This document shows, piece after piece, positions 31,664-39,651 of a DNA stretch of 39,651 bases. The notes beneath the pieces are model-generated. The model was not told where the DNA came from. It did no database searches and saw only the letters and a list, made by a program, of their open reading frames with translations. Position numbers and translations under genes: made by a program. Source of the stretch: CAVBBU01 sp963593765 (GTDB taxonomy: Bacteria; Bacillota; Clostridia; Lachnospirales; Lachnospiraceae); contig CAVBBU010000004.1 in NCBI GenBank assembly GCA_963593765.1, positions 1 through 39,651 on the forward strand. The letters run 5' to 3'. The stretch's first letter is position 1. Each line of letters begins with the position of its first letter.

Positions 31664-32266
31664 ATGTTTAGTACAAAGACAGCGACAATTAACAAAGAGG
31701 AATTCAATAGTAACTATATGCCTGTAGGCATTAATGACAATGTATATCTGAAAGAGGTGAATGTTAATAAGACGCCTCAAGGACGAGACTTCTTGGAGAT
31801 TATCTTCGAGAATGAGCAAGGTCAGACAGCTACTATGACCGAATGGAAGAACGAGAAGAATCAGTGGATTAAGACAGATGAGGATTTGCAGAAGCGTGAC
31901 AACACCCAGTTTGGTCGCATCTGTCAGATTATTGACTGTTATTATCCACAGCGCCCTGATGCAGAGCTTGCTACATTTGTAGATATGATTAATTGGGTTA
32001 AGCAGATGCTTGAACCAATGATTGCTACAAAGAAAGCTTTACGCTTGAAAGTAAACTATGACAAGAAGGGATATACTCGTGTAAGCCAGAACGGTATCTT
32101 TGTTGAAGATATGTCTATTACAGATTCACAGATTAAGCTCTTTAAGAATGATCTTATGGAGCGCCCAGTTGTTGCCGATAAGGAGAACAACGATCCGCTT
32201 AACGTGCCACCAACCGTTACTCCGGAGACTGTGGATGTTTCTGGTGCGTCAGACCTTCCCTTTTAA
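31664..32266 (+). CDS. Single-stranded DNA-binding protein, putative
   Basis: 200 residues. The centre is beta-rich like an OB fold (VYLKEVNVNKTPQGRDFLEI). After a Pro/Val linker the protein ends SGASDLPF, matching the acidic, Phe-ended tip by which SSBs recruit partners (the DDDIPF type). Directly downstream of the Sak4-like gene, a common pairing in phages. It overlaps a small gene at its end. Confidence 0.75.
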   Translation: MFSTKTATINKEEFNSNYMPVGINDNVYLKEVNVNKTPQGRDFLEIIFENEQGQTATMTEWKNEKNQWIKTDEDLQKRDNTQFGRICQIIDCYYPQRPDAELATFVDMINWVKQMLEPMIATKKALRLKVNYDKKGYTRVSQNGIFVEDMSITDSQIKLFKNDLMERPVVADKENNDPLNVPPTVTPETVDVSGASDLPF

Positions 32267-32405
32267 GGACTACACACTAGAAGAGCAAAAGATATTACTT
32301 GATTGTATGAAATCCGGTAAGTGGTTTTTATACCGCTTACATAGCAGGAGTGCCAAACTATACGACAAGTGGTTACACCTAGGAGACTATAAAAAGTCGC
32401 CATGA
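32235..32405 (+). CDS. Small overlapping protein, 56 residues
   Basis: MFLVRQTFPFKDYTLEEQKI... starts 32 nt before the SSB stop in another frame. Aromatic and basic, with KSGKWFLYRLHSRSAKLYDKW. The codons downstream of the SSB stop look protein-coding, supporting the gene; the exact start is uncertain. Function unknown. Confidence 0.55.
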   Translation: MFLVRQTFPFKDYTLEEQKILLDCMKSGKWFLYRLHSRSAKLYDKWLHLGDYKKSP

Positions 32406-32415
32406 AAGGTGTTGG

Positions 32416-32490
32416 TGGAGCTAAGGTAATTCAGTTACCCTATGGGGGTGAAATGCCCCCAATAAGGACTCCAAGGGCACCGTGAGGTGC
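32416..32490 (+). ncRNA. Multi-arm RNA with GNRA hairpin
   Basis: TGGAG/CTCCA (32416-32420 with 32469-32473) closes two hairpins: GGTAA/TTACC (32425-32439) and GGGGG/CCCCC around TGAAATG (32444-32460). A separate GCACC-GTGA-GGTGC hairpin follows (32477-32490). The class is unknown. Confidence 0.55.
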
Positions 32491-32535
32491 GTGGTAGAGA
32501 GGTGCGAAACAAAAGACACTTCTTTGGCCATACTA

Positions 32536-32587
32536 TATAGATTACATTTATATACTCTCTAGCTAGGTTCGATTCCTAGCGGTCCAC
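32536..32587 (+). ncRNA. tRNA-like RNA, possible Val anticodon
   Basis: T-arm CTAGG-TTCGATT-CCTAG (32563-32579) is perfect. TATAG-ATTACAT-TTATA gives an anticodon-type hairpin with U33 and TAC (32543-32545). A 10-nt spacer separates them. No convincing D-arm or 5-prime acceptor partner for CGGTCCA (32580-32586) was found, so this is incomplete or non-standard. Confidence 0.42.
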
Positions 32588-32752
32588 TATTTTCACTTTT
32601 GTATGTAAACTCTACAAATAGTGCGAGAACTAAAAGTCCTGGTAACAGGCACAGATAGAATATTGCGTGTACGCTACGTTAGTGCGGGTTGGATATCCTT
32701 AATCCCGAGCTGGAGAGCTCCGTAAATATACTCGACCGTCGTTTGCTGACCT
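32588..32752 (+). other. Structured spacer between tRNA-like RNAs
   Basis: CCTG-GTAA-CAGG (GNRA loop), GAGCT/AGCTC around GGAG, and a GGATATCC palindrome. No gene on either strand. Confidence 0.4.
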
Positions 32753-32780
32753 GGGCACGTCTATAAACTGCCCATTTTAT
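32753..32780 (+). terminator. Hairpin terminator before tRNA-Lys
   Basis: GGGCA/TGCCC (32753-32757 with 32769-32773), followed by ATTTTATA. Confidence 0.55.
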
Positions 32781-32781
32781 A

Positions 32782-32856
32782 TGCCACAATAGCATTTTAG
32801 GCTCAATGCACTTGATTTTTAATCTAGTTATATCAGTTCGATTCTGAATGTGGCGC
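32782..32856 (+). tRNA. tRNA-Lys (anticodon TTT)
   Basis: A near-standard cloverleaf: acceptor TGCCACA/TGTGGCG, D-arm GCAT/ATGC with GG in the loop, anticodon stem CTTGA/TCTAG (one T-T mismatch) with loop TTTTTAA, and T-loop TTCGATT on a 4-bp TCAG/CTGA stem. No encoded CCA. It ends 14 nt before the primase start, so primase mRNA may be freed by tRNA 3-prime processing. Confidence 0.78.
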
Positions 32857-32870
32857 CTAACTTATAAGTT

Positions 32871-33842
32871 ATGTATAGTACTAGAACAGCTATCACAATG
32901 TCTTTAAAAGATATTGTAGATAAATTGACCGATCTAGACATCTATACTTATTGTATAGGACAATTCAAAGTTGGAAAACTAATGAATAGTCCGCTAAGAT
33001 CTGATGATAAAAACCCGTCATTTGGAATATTCCATTCCAGAACTGGAGGGCTGCTCTATAAGGATCTTGGTACAGGAGATTGTGGTAATGCTATAAAGTT
33101 CTTAAAAGAATATAAAGGTATTGCTACACGAGAAGAACTTGAACGAGAATTATTGCGTATTGTACGCAGAATAAATCCTAATATGAACGTTAGGACAAAT
33201 ACGTACGATAAACCGAGAGGTGAAGTTGATATCGGAATAGTTCGGCAGCCTTTCACTAAGGTTGATAAAGAGTATTGGAAGCAATTCCATATACATATTG
33301 ATACGTTGAAGAAATTCAATGTATTTAGCATTAAATACTTCCTTTGTAACAGAGTCGTCAGAAGTACCTACAAAGAAGATAGTCCTATGTATGCATATAA
33401 AGTGTATGATAAGTTTAAGATTTATCGTCCACTTGCATCCAAGTATACTAAATGGCGTACCAACTTGACAAATCGGCACGTTCAGGGATTAGCCGAAATA
33501 CCTAAGGATGGAGGTAATCTACTTATAATCACAAAGTCATTGAAAGATGTTATGTGTTTGTACGAGATGGGATTTAATGCTATAGCAGCCGCTAGTGAGA
33601 CTGTGTTTATACCAGATGATATCTTACAATCATTAAGGTCTAGATGGAAGCATATAGTAATCTTATACGATAGAGATGAAACTGGTATGAAAAAATCTAG
33701 GGCATACAGTAAGAAATACAAACTAGATGCCTTTTTCGTTCATAAGAAATTTAAAGCTAAAGACATATCGGATGCAGTTAAGGCTAATAACTTTAACGAA
33801 GTAAAGTCTTGGCTTACTAAAACATTGGAAAAATATGATTGA
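32871..33842 (+). CDS. DnaG-type primase, degenerate zinc finger
   Basis: 323 residues. SPLRSDDKNPSFGIF (40-54) corresponds to the DnaG zinc-binding region CPFHxDKxPSF with the Cys lost. A TOPRIM core follows: strand LLIITKSLKDVM (217-228), where Lys stands in for the usual Glu, then HIVILYDRDETGMKKS (261-276) with the acidic DxD metal site. It synthesises RNA primers for the polymerase. An internal start at 32898 is possible. It overlaps the next gene by 8 nt. Confidence 0.85.
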   Translation: MYSTRTAITMSLKDIVDKLTDLDIYTYCIGQFKVGKLMNSPLRSDDKNPSFGIFHSRTGGLLYKDLGTGDCGNAIKFLKEYKGIATREELERELLRIVRRINPNMNVRTNTYDKPRGEVDIGIVRQPFTKVDKEYWKQFHIHIDTLKKFNVFSIKYFLCNRVVRSTYKEDSPMYAYKVYDKFKIYRPLASKYTKWRTNLTNRHVQGLAEIPKDGGNLLIITKSLKDVMCLYEMGFNAIAAASETVFIPDDILQSLRSRWKHIVILYDRDETGMKKSRAYSKKYKLDAFFVHKKFKAKDISDAVKANNFNEVKSWLTKTLEKYD

Positions 33843-34128
33843 AATTGTAATTGCTACACTGATTGGTGCCGTTGGAGGCGCAATAACATCACCTTTTATG
33901 CATAAGTATCTACAAAAGCATTTAGCCAGGCAAACCTCCTTAAAGAAGTATGGTTACATGCGTATTTACTTGCCTAATAAGTATGTTTTAACAATTTGGG
34001 ATAGCTATCTCAATAAAGACCATATAGCTGCATGTTGTCACAAAGAAGGTGATAATAGCGTAACTAATGGTGATATCGTTTATTTCTTTCAAAACCAAGT
34101 AATAAGTGTTGAAAAAGGAACTAAATGA
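33835..34128 (+). CDS. Small membrane-anchored protein
   Basis: 97 residues with an N-terminal hydrophobic stretch (IEIVIATLIGAVGGAITSPF) and a basic, aromatic soluble part. Overlaps primase and the nuclease gene by a few bases, so it belongs to the replication operon; perhaps ties replication to the membrane. Confidence 0.68.
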   Translation: MIEIVIATLIGAVGGAITSPFMHKYLQKHLARQTSLKKYGYMRIYLPNKYVLTIWDSYLNKDHIAACCHKEGDNSVTNGDIVYFFQNQVISVEKGTK

Positions 34129-34529
34129 TAGGCAGGAGTAGTAAAGGTCGTGTACGAAATGCGACCAAGGTCGATAAGTATGGTATCCATTTTAGGAGTA
34201 AGCTCGAATGCTATACTTATGAAGCTTTTATGAAAGCAGGAATACCTGTTAAGTATGAGCCAAAGCATTTCGTATTATTGCCAGGCTTCGAGTATTTAGG
34301 CGAAAAAATTCGCCCTATAACATATCTACCAGACTTCCTTGGAAGAGGATTTGTGGTAGAATGCAAAGGTCTTATGGGAGACTCCTTTCCCCTAAGATAT
34401 AAGTTATTTAAGCACTATCTGAAACGTCACAGGAGTAAGATGAAGTGCTATTTAGTCCGAAATCATAAACAGGTCGATGAAATGATAGAGGACATTAAAT
34501 CCAATTTAAGAACCGTTAAGAGTCAATAA
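34125..34529 (+). CDS. PD-(D/E)XK nuclease (DUF1064-like)
   Basis: 134 residues. FRSKLECYTYEAF with Glu 28, then YLPDFLGRGFVVECKG with Asp 70 and the E-x-K pair Glu 79/Lys 81. This is the PD-(D/E)XK catalytic layout of small phage endonucleases that may resolve branched DNA. Basic N-terminus (SSKGRVRNATKVDK). Coupled by ATGA to its upstream neighbour. Confidence 0.8.
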   Translation: MIGRSSKGRVRNATKVDKYGIHFRSKLECYTYEAFMKAGIPVKYEPKHFVLLPGFEYLGEKIRPITYLPDFLGRGFVVECKGLMGDSFPLRYKLFKHYLKRHRSKMKCYLVRNHKQVDEMIEDIKSNLRTVKSQ

Positions 34530-34530
34530 T

Positions 34531-35316
34531 ATGGAAAAGAAATTTTTGAAAGTAGGTAAGAGTGTAAGTTTTAAGTTTAACACAGAAGGTCTTGAGTACA
34601 ATTTGATAGGTGGTCAGGTTTACGATGTAAAGATTGATCGTTTTACAGATAGTATTACACTTGAGGAAATTGACCCATTTTCATTGCCTGAGAAGGTTTA
34701 TATTACTGATAAGGATCAGAAGTTCATGGACAAGGTTTTGAAGCGTTACAACGAATCTGAGGTAGGTTTTACAGGTATAATGCTTGCAGGTACTAAAGGT
34801 TCAGGTAAGACTATTATGGCTAAGTGTATAGCTAATAATAGTGGTCTTCCAATTATAAACGTTGGTAAGAATATCAATCCATTTTACTTGTCTAAACTTG
34901 TAAAGTTGTTGGGTGATACCAATGTATGCTTCTTGTTTGATGAGCTTGATAAGGTATTAGAGGACTATGATGATTCAGCATTGTTGCAGATTCTTGATGG
35001 TTCTGATACATTGGGTAAGCATTTGATATTGTTTACTTGTAATGATCAGAAAGAGATTTCCGAATACCTTGTTGACCGTTGTTCTCGTATACGTTATTGG
35101 AAAGAATTCGATGAGTTGTCTCCATCATTGGTACAGATGATTCTCGAAGACACTCTTGATGAGAAGAAAGAGGCTAAGTCTCTCCTTGATTTTATTAACA
35201 CTAACTTCAAGGTACGTTCTTTCGATAACGTAATGTCATTTGTAAAGGAAGTTAATGCTTTCCCTACAGATACATTTGAGGACTTGTTTGCTGATATGAA
35301 CTTAACTCAGAAGTAA
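34531..35316 (+). CDS. AAA+ ATPase
   Basis: 261 residues. Walker A GTKGSGKT (87-94), Walker B CFLFDELDK (133-141), sensor-1 LILFTCND (165-172) and an Arg-finger-like DRCSRIR. The N-terminal 80 residues form a beta-rich domain. Possibly a clamp-loader-like, remodelling or recombination motor; crAss-like genomes carry such an ATPase in this position. The TAA overlaps the ATG of the nuclease gene. Confidence 0.83.
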   Translation: MEKKFLKVGKSVSFKFNTEGLEYNLIGGQVYDVKIDRFTDSITLEEIDPFSLPEKVYITDKDQKFMDKVLKRYNESEVGFTGIMLAGTKGSGKTIMAKCIANNSGLPIINVGKNINPFYLSKLVKLLGDTNVCFLFDELDKVLEDYDDSALLQILDGSDTLGKHLILFTCNDQKEISEYLVDRCSRIRYWKEFDELSPSLVQMILEDTLDEKKEAKSLLDFINTNFKVRSFDNVMSFVKEVNAFPTDTFEDLFADMNLTQK

Positions 35317-36344
35317 TGAATTACCCAGAGTATAAGATTCCGAAGTACAATATACCGTACTACGAAGATAACTCCCGTATAAGCAATTCTGCGATAGGCT
35401 GGTTCCTTAATAAAGGACCATCCTATTTACGTAGGATGTTAGATGGTAAGGAAGAAGGATTAGATTTACCACAGCTCCGTAAAGGAACTATGATACACGA
35501 ATTCCTTCTACAACCAGACATATTCTGGGATGACTATATGGTGTGCTCGGGTACTAAACCAAAAAGTGCTCAAGCGCAAAACTTTTGCGAAAACTTAATA
35601 AATTCCGTTGAAATAGAGCCCGATAAACGCGCTCTAGAGGCTTATCGTAAGTCATATAGTATAGTTGGTAAGAGTGAAGCTTCTATGCTCTCACAGGCGC
35701 TTAAAATGAGCGAGGAGTACCATGATTACATTGAAGCTCTTAAGACAAAGAAGACTTTAATATCACAGTACGATTTAGACCAACTTATAGCTATTCGAAA
35801 GAAGGTTTACGAGCATAAACTAGCTGGTAAGCTATTACGACGAGCAGGCGATCATGGTAGTGTACATGTGTACCACGAGTTTCAGATTAACTGGGATTAC
35901 TATGTATCAGACATGCTTAATCATGGAGCGCTGACTCCTATAGCATGTAAATCACTTCTTGATAGTTGTACATTCGATTGGGAAAACAAAGAGTGTACAA
36001 TTATGGATATTAAAACTACAGCTAAACTTTGGCATTTTGAAGACAGTATGAACGAATATGATTATTGTCGTCAGTTAAGGTTCTACTATAATGCCGTAAA
36101 ATGGTATCTAGATACGCTTGGTCTTGATTCAAGTGATTTTAAATTCATGTACTATATTATTGCTATTGATACAACAGGCAGTAATGAAGTACGTGTATTT
36201 AATATTACAGACAAACAGGCATCTGAGAGAGGTGATGTAATATATAATGCTATGCAGGATATATTGTGGCATATAGGTACAGGAGATTGGGAACATAGTG
36301 TTACTTACTATGAAGGAGACGGAAGCGAAACCTTAAACTTATGA
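35316..36344 (+). CDS. PD-(D/E)XK exonuclease (RecB/Cas4 type)
   Basis: 342 residues. GTMIHEFLL (57-65) holds the His/Glu of the RecB-family motif; CTIMDIKTT supplies Asp and the I-x-K metal site, and YCRQLRFYYNAVKW the QxxxY motif. This is the layout of phage recombination exonucleases that resect ends for Sak4/SSB annealing. Coupled to the AAA+ gene by TAATG and to the next gene by ATGA. Confidence 0.85.
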   Translation: MNYPEYKIPKYNIPYYEDNSRISNSAIGWFLNKGPSYLRRMLDGKEEGLDLPQLRKGTMIHEFLLQPDIFWDDYMVCSGTKPKSAQAQNFCENLINSVEIEPDKRALEAYRKSYSIVGKSEASMLSQALKMSEEYHDYIEALKTKKTLISQYDLDQLIAIRKKVYEHKLAGKLLRRAGDHGSVHVYHEFQINWDYYVSDMLNHGALTPIACKSLLDSCTFDWENKECTIMDIKTTAKLWHFEDSMNEYDYCRQLRFYYNAVKWYLDTLGLDSSDFKFMYYIIAIDTTGSNEVRVFNITDKQASERGDVIYNAMQDILWHIGTGDWEHSVTYYEGDGSETLNL

Positions 36345-36805
36345 GTAAATTTGCAAAGGTAGTAATGCCTTTGATTGAAAACGATATTAAACTTGGTGAT
36401 TTTGCAGAAGAATCAGGGTTTGTAGATGTTTATACGTATGATCCTGATCGACCAGGTGATTATCGTAGCATCTACTTCGTCGTTAATGACGATGTACGTA
36501 ACGCTTTATCAATAGATAGAGCGCGTCGTTTTTCTAAATCACCAAACCTAAAAGGCATTTATAGTAAGCGATGTAATAATATTCCATTATTAGTATATCG
36601 TTTTAATATAAATGCTTCTATAAGTAAAATGAAAAGCGGAGTAATCTCTTTATCACATGATGAACGAGTTCGAGTTTTGCAGTTCTGGGGCTTAACGTCA
36701 GATATAGGTAGATTATTGCTATATAATAGCAGTCTCTCTGTTGAAACGGATTACGCTATGCCGTTAGCAGATGAGGCTCCGCTATTTCTTGAAGAGCTTA
36801 TATAA
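36341..36805 (+). CDS. Unknown last gene of replication block
   Basis: 154 residues starting MSKFAKVVMPLIENDIKLGD; a mixed alpha/beta protein with a basic middle (ARRFSKSPNLKGIYSKR) and an acidic end. No motif recognised. Overlaps the nuclease stop, so cotranscribed. Followed by a strong terminator. Confidence 0.72.
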   Translation: MSKFAKVVMPLIENDIKLGDFAEESGFVDVYTYDPDRPGDYRSIYFVVNDDVRNALSIDRARRFSKSPNLKGIYSKRCNNIPLLVYRFNINASISKMKSGVISLSHDERVRVLQFWGLTSDIGRLLLYNSSLSVETDYAMPLADEAPLFLEELI

Positions 36806-36809
36806 CAAC

Positions 36810-36857
36810 AAAGGGGAACAGTACCGAATTGGTATTGCTCCCCTTTTTGTTTTTATT
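36810..36857 (+). terminator. Strong terminator between convergent blocks
   Basis: AAAGGGG...CCCCTTT with an inner GTACC/GGTAT helix, followed by TTTGTTTTTATTTG. Convergent with the late gene ending at 36886; the minus-strand reading has only a short T run. 36858-36885 holds nothing else. Confidence 0.85.
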
Positions 36858-36885
36858 TGTCAATGTGAAATGGATATAGTACGCG

Positions 36886-39651
36886 TTAAAAATCGACGTC
36901 TGGAACATCTATATCAGGAATATCTATATCAGGAATATCAAACTCGCTATTTTGTGCAGCTCTAGCTTTTTCTTCCTTATTGTCTTTCCAAGTATATCCT
37001 CCACCTTTGAATACGGTTCCAGTAACAGTGTTATCAAAGTACCATCTTCCTACTTTGTCATTACCTCTCCAGGAGCCCCATGTCTGTATATTATTCAATG
37101 GAGTACCTGCCATAAGAGCCCTTTGCCATCTAGGAAAGTATTTGTACTTTGAGTCAGACATAATAATCTCGTCCCAGTCGTGACCGCTAGCGCCGATTAA
37201 ATCAAGTCCTACAGATGGAATAGTACCCATCTTTTCTACAGCAGACGTTACAGTTGTGGCAGACTTAACCATATCTACAAACTGCATTGGATTCCATATC
37301 TAGAACTATGAGTCGATTACTCTAAACATAACCTAATCAATAAGCTTTAAATATACTTTCTGTTGTATAAAGTTATGTAAAGTTGGCAAAGAACCTTCGT
37401 AGTTATCTGGCTTCAAATCATCCGTCTCATCTTGTACATATCTATGGAACATCATCCATCCTACAGATAGTAGCGCAAGACAGAGACCCCAAGTAACAAA
37501 TTCTCTTAAAGCTTTAGCTTCATTAGGATTAACTTTTCTAGGATCTGTAAGCCTTTCGGATTCATGGAACATCATTTGGTTAAATATAGCAAGCTAACTC
37601 TATGCTCCACGTAACAAATTTACTATTACGGCAGGATTAGCTTCACCTGTACTATAATCATACATCTATCTTCTAGACTTCTACTCTTGTGTAAGTGGTA
37701 ATTTCTTACGTACTCTTCTCTAGAATGTAGAACTACCTCTACGAGTTTCTTCTGTAGTTTCCTCGAAGCGCCTAGCTACATTATCTGGTTTATACCCGGC
37801 AAACCAATGTTCTGCTCGACGTATAAAGAAGTTACGCATTAAGAAAAAGAACTTATGTAAGATATTATTACTTACAGCAGATTGGTCATTCTTAGGAGCA
37901 TTACCGTTAAGTAAAGCCATATTCTATTGTATTGTAGCAGATAGCTTACTATCTTGCACTTTTACATTAGTATACTTATCCTTAAGTTTAGCTACACCAT
38001 TCTCGTAATAGTAAGCACTCCATAATGATTCGCCATGATTTTCTTTCCACTCTCTGTTTAATTCTTTATTTGTAAGACCACTATTAGCCATAAGTCTCTT
38101 AAACTCAGTCTTTGTATAAAAGCCTTCTTTAACAAGACTATTACCAGGATAATATTTCTTGGCATTATATGTACATCTCTAAGAGAGCATATTCATCATA
38201 TAGTCGCCCATTGTATAGCCGCCAGTTGCAGACTAAGCTAAAGCTCTACGTAATCTACTTTGATAAGAATTTTTAAATGTCTCATCATGAGTTTTTACAA
38301 GACCGTCTTTCTGCATCATAGCTACAGCTTTGCAGTTTGCTATTGGATTACCAATATTTGCTAGCGCCTAGAATAATGCAGGAAACGTTACAATCATACT
38401 GTAGCCTAAGTCTTTAAATCCAAACTGGTCGTTTCTTGCGGCTGCAGCAGGCATTTGAGAAAACGAATCCCATACACCCGTAAACATAGATGGCATATTA
38501 TATGCAAGCATAAGATAAGCTGTACCACCTCTAGCTATTCTTGCGGCTTTAGCGGCAGCTATTTCTGTCTTACTAGGCTTCTCTCCGAGCTTTTCGTCAG
38601 TTTCTCTCTACTCATAGAATAAAGACCTCATCATCTTCTCATAACGCTCAAACTACCTAGTGCCAGTATCTTGATGGTTAATATCTCTATTCTCTGCATC
38701 AAGACTATATCCTAAAGTTTCGAGCTTAGCTTGTAGCTTTTGTTTGTTAAGATAATTATTGGTCATCTATACAAACTATCCTACAGTAAACGCTAAATCT
38801 GAGCTAATCATAGAAGGGTCTTCCATTTCGTTAATATAACGAGTAGGAGCTGTTTTAAGAGTCCATTTGCCATTGCGCATAACGTAATCATCACTGCCTC
38901 TCATAGTAGTATCGTCAGACGTGGTAGACACAGCATTCTGTACTTTATTTTTAATATACTTACCAGGATGCTTAGCAGCTCTACTACGTTTCATAGAAGA
39001 AGTACCTTCTATCTATGGGAGTTTGTATCTATTATACGATGGATCTAAACCAAGCTTATTCCATTGCTACTCCATAGTATCCAGAAGAAGCTTATAGTAT
39101 TCAGCTTTAGCTCCACCTTTTTGAATCATATTTACAAACTCTTGGTCTCCATATTTACCAAAATCTGGCTGTACTCCACTTCTATCGTCGTTGCTGAACT
39201 CTGGGTCAAATATGCCATTGTTAGTAGCACTACTCTTAGTAGTGAATCTACCTCTAGGAATAAATCTAGATGTTGGTTTATTATGCGGACCAAATGTAGC
39301 TACCTTAGGAATAAGTTGGTTAAATATAGATAACGGAACAAGCTTAGATTTCATGTTGCCACTCTTATCTTCCCATGTCTTTTCGTACATAAGAATATTC
39401 TCAGCTATCCACTGTTCTATCTTACTTCTATTACCGCCAAATGTAGAGAAATCTATTGCAACAGAACCATCTATAGCAACAAATCTATCCATTCTGCCAT
39501 CTACAGCAGCATCGGTATATTGTTTAAGAATATAATCAAACCAAGTCATTGGGGCTAATCCGTGTGGATTATTATTTGGGTCAAACTTGGTTACTCCGTC
39601 TTTAGCTGTATACATACCAGAAGGATCCGTGTAAGGAACTTCTCTTACATC
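36886..39651 (-). CDS. Giant recoded late protein, C-terminal 921 residues
   Basis: A single minus-strand frame stays open from the window edge to TAA at 36886 when TAG is read as Gln; I count 18 in-frame TAG codons and no TAA or TGA. Under the standard code it breaks into fragments (39067-39615, 38776-38994, 37720-37920, 37333-37575 and 36886-37287), all in one phase. Features include a hydrophobic segment (FVTWGLCLALLSVGWMMF), a Gly/Trp-rich region near the end and a repeated acidic tail (FDIPDIDIPDIDVPDVDF). It resembles the giant virion cargo/ejection proteins of crAss-like phages; function inferred. The N-terminus lies beyond the window. Confidence 0.85.

Noticed and set aside
37333..37920. 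Separate small minus-strand genes
   Set aside because: They share one frame with the giant gene and are divided only by TAG codons.
39064..39535. Plus-strand ORFs at the right edge
   Set aside because: Shadows of the giant recoded minus-strand gene.
1..39651. CRISPR array, insertion sequence or integrase
   Set aside because: No regularly spaced repeats, transposase or integrase were seen.

Overview
This window reads as part of a crAss-like phage genome (order Crassvirales, expected hosts Bacteroidales). The case rests on the gene content: a family B DNA polymerase, DnaB-like helicase, degenerate DnaG-type primase, SSB with an acidic aromatic-ended tip, Sak4-like ATPase and PD-(D/E)XK nuclease on the plus strand, beside a giant late protein and a tail fibre on the minus strand. 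Starts mostly lack a Shine-Dalgarno and follow A-rich leaders, as in Bacteroidetes. Family assignments were made by eye, without database searches.

Layout. 1-5179 (minus): partial tail fibre, dUTPase, free-standing HNH endonuclease, an odd tRNA and a tight operon that includes a GroES-like protein. 5180-5449: divergent AT-rich control region. 5450-7264 (plus): compact recoded operon closed by a strong terminator. 7434-16316 (plus): many small accessory genes (membrane proteins, lipoproteins, an L7/L12-like domain), several with their own leader and terminator. 16317-17110: structured non-coding DNA. 17111-20989: ECF-like sigma factor and a large unknown protein. 20990-23025: about 2 kb of hairpin-dense non-coding DNA. 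23026-36805 (plus): more unknown proteins, then the replication and recombination block. 36886-39651 (minus): C-terminal 921 residues of a giant late protein that runs off the window.

Two features stand out. First, the window uses two genetic codes. Late-type genes carry 22 in-frame TAG codons (18 in the giant gene) and none of them stops at TAG. The early block ends at least nine genes with TAG. This fits TAG read as glutamine late in infection. Second, the early region is rich in structured RNA: a hammerhead ribozyme at 10492-10551, a pseudoknotted leader in front of dUTPase, a probable tRNA-Lys just before the primase gene, and several 45-58 nt tRNA-like RNAs (7-bp closing helix, small hairpins, often a canonical T-arm, no normal anticodon arm). 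Some of these end 2-15 nt before a start codon, which suggests tRNA-style processing between genes.
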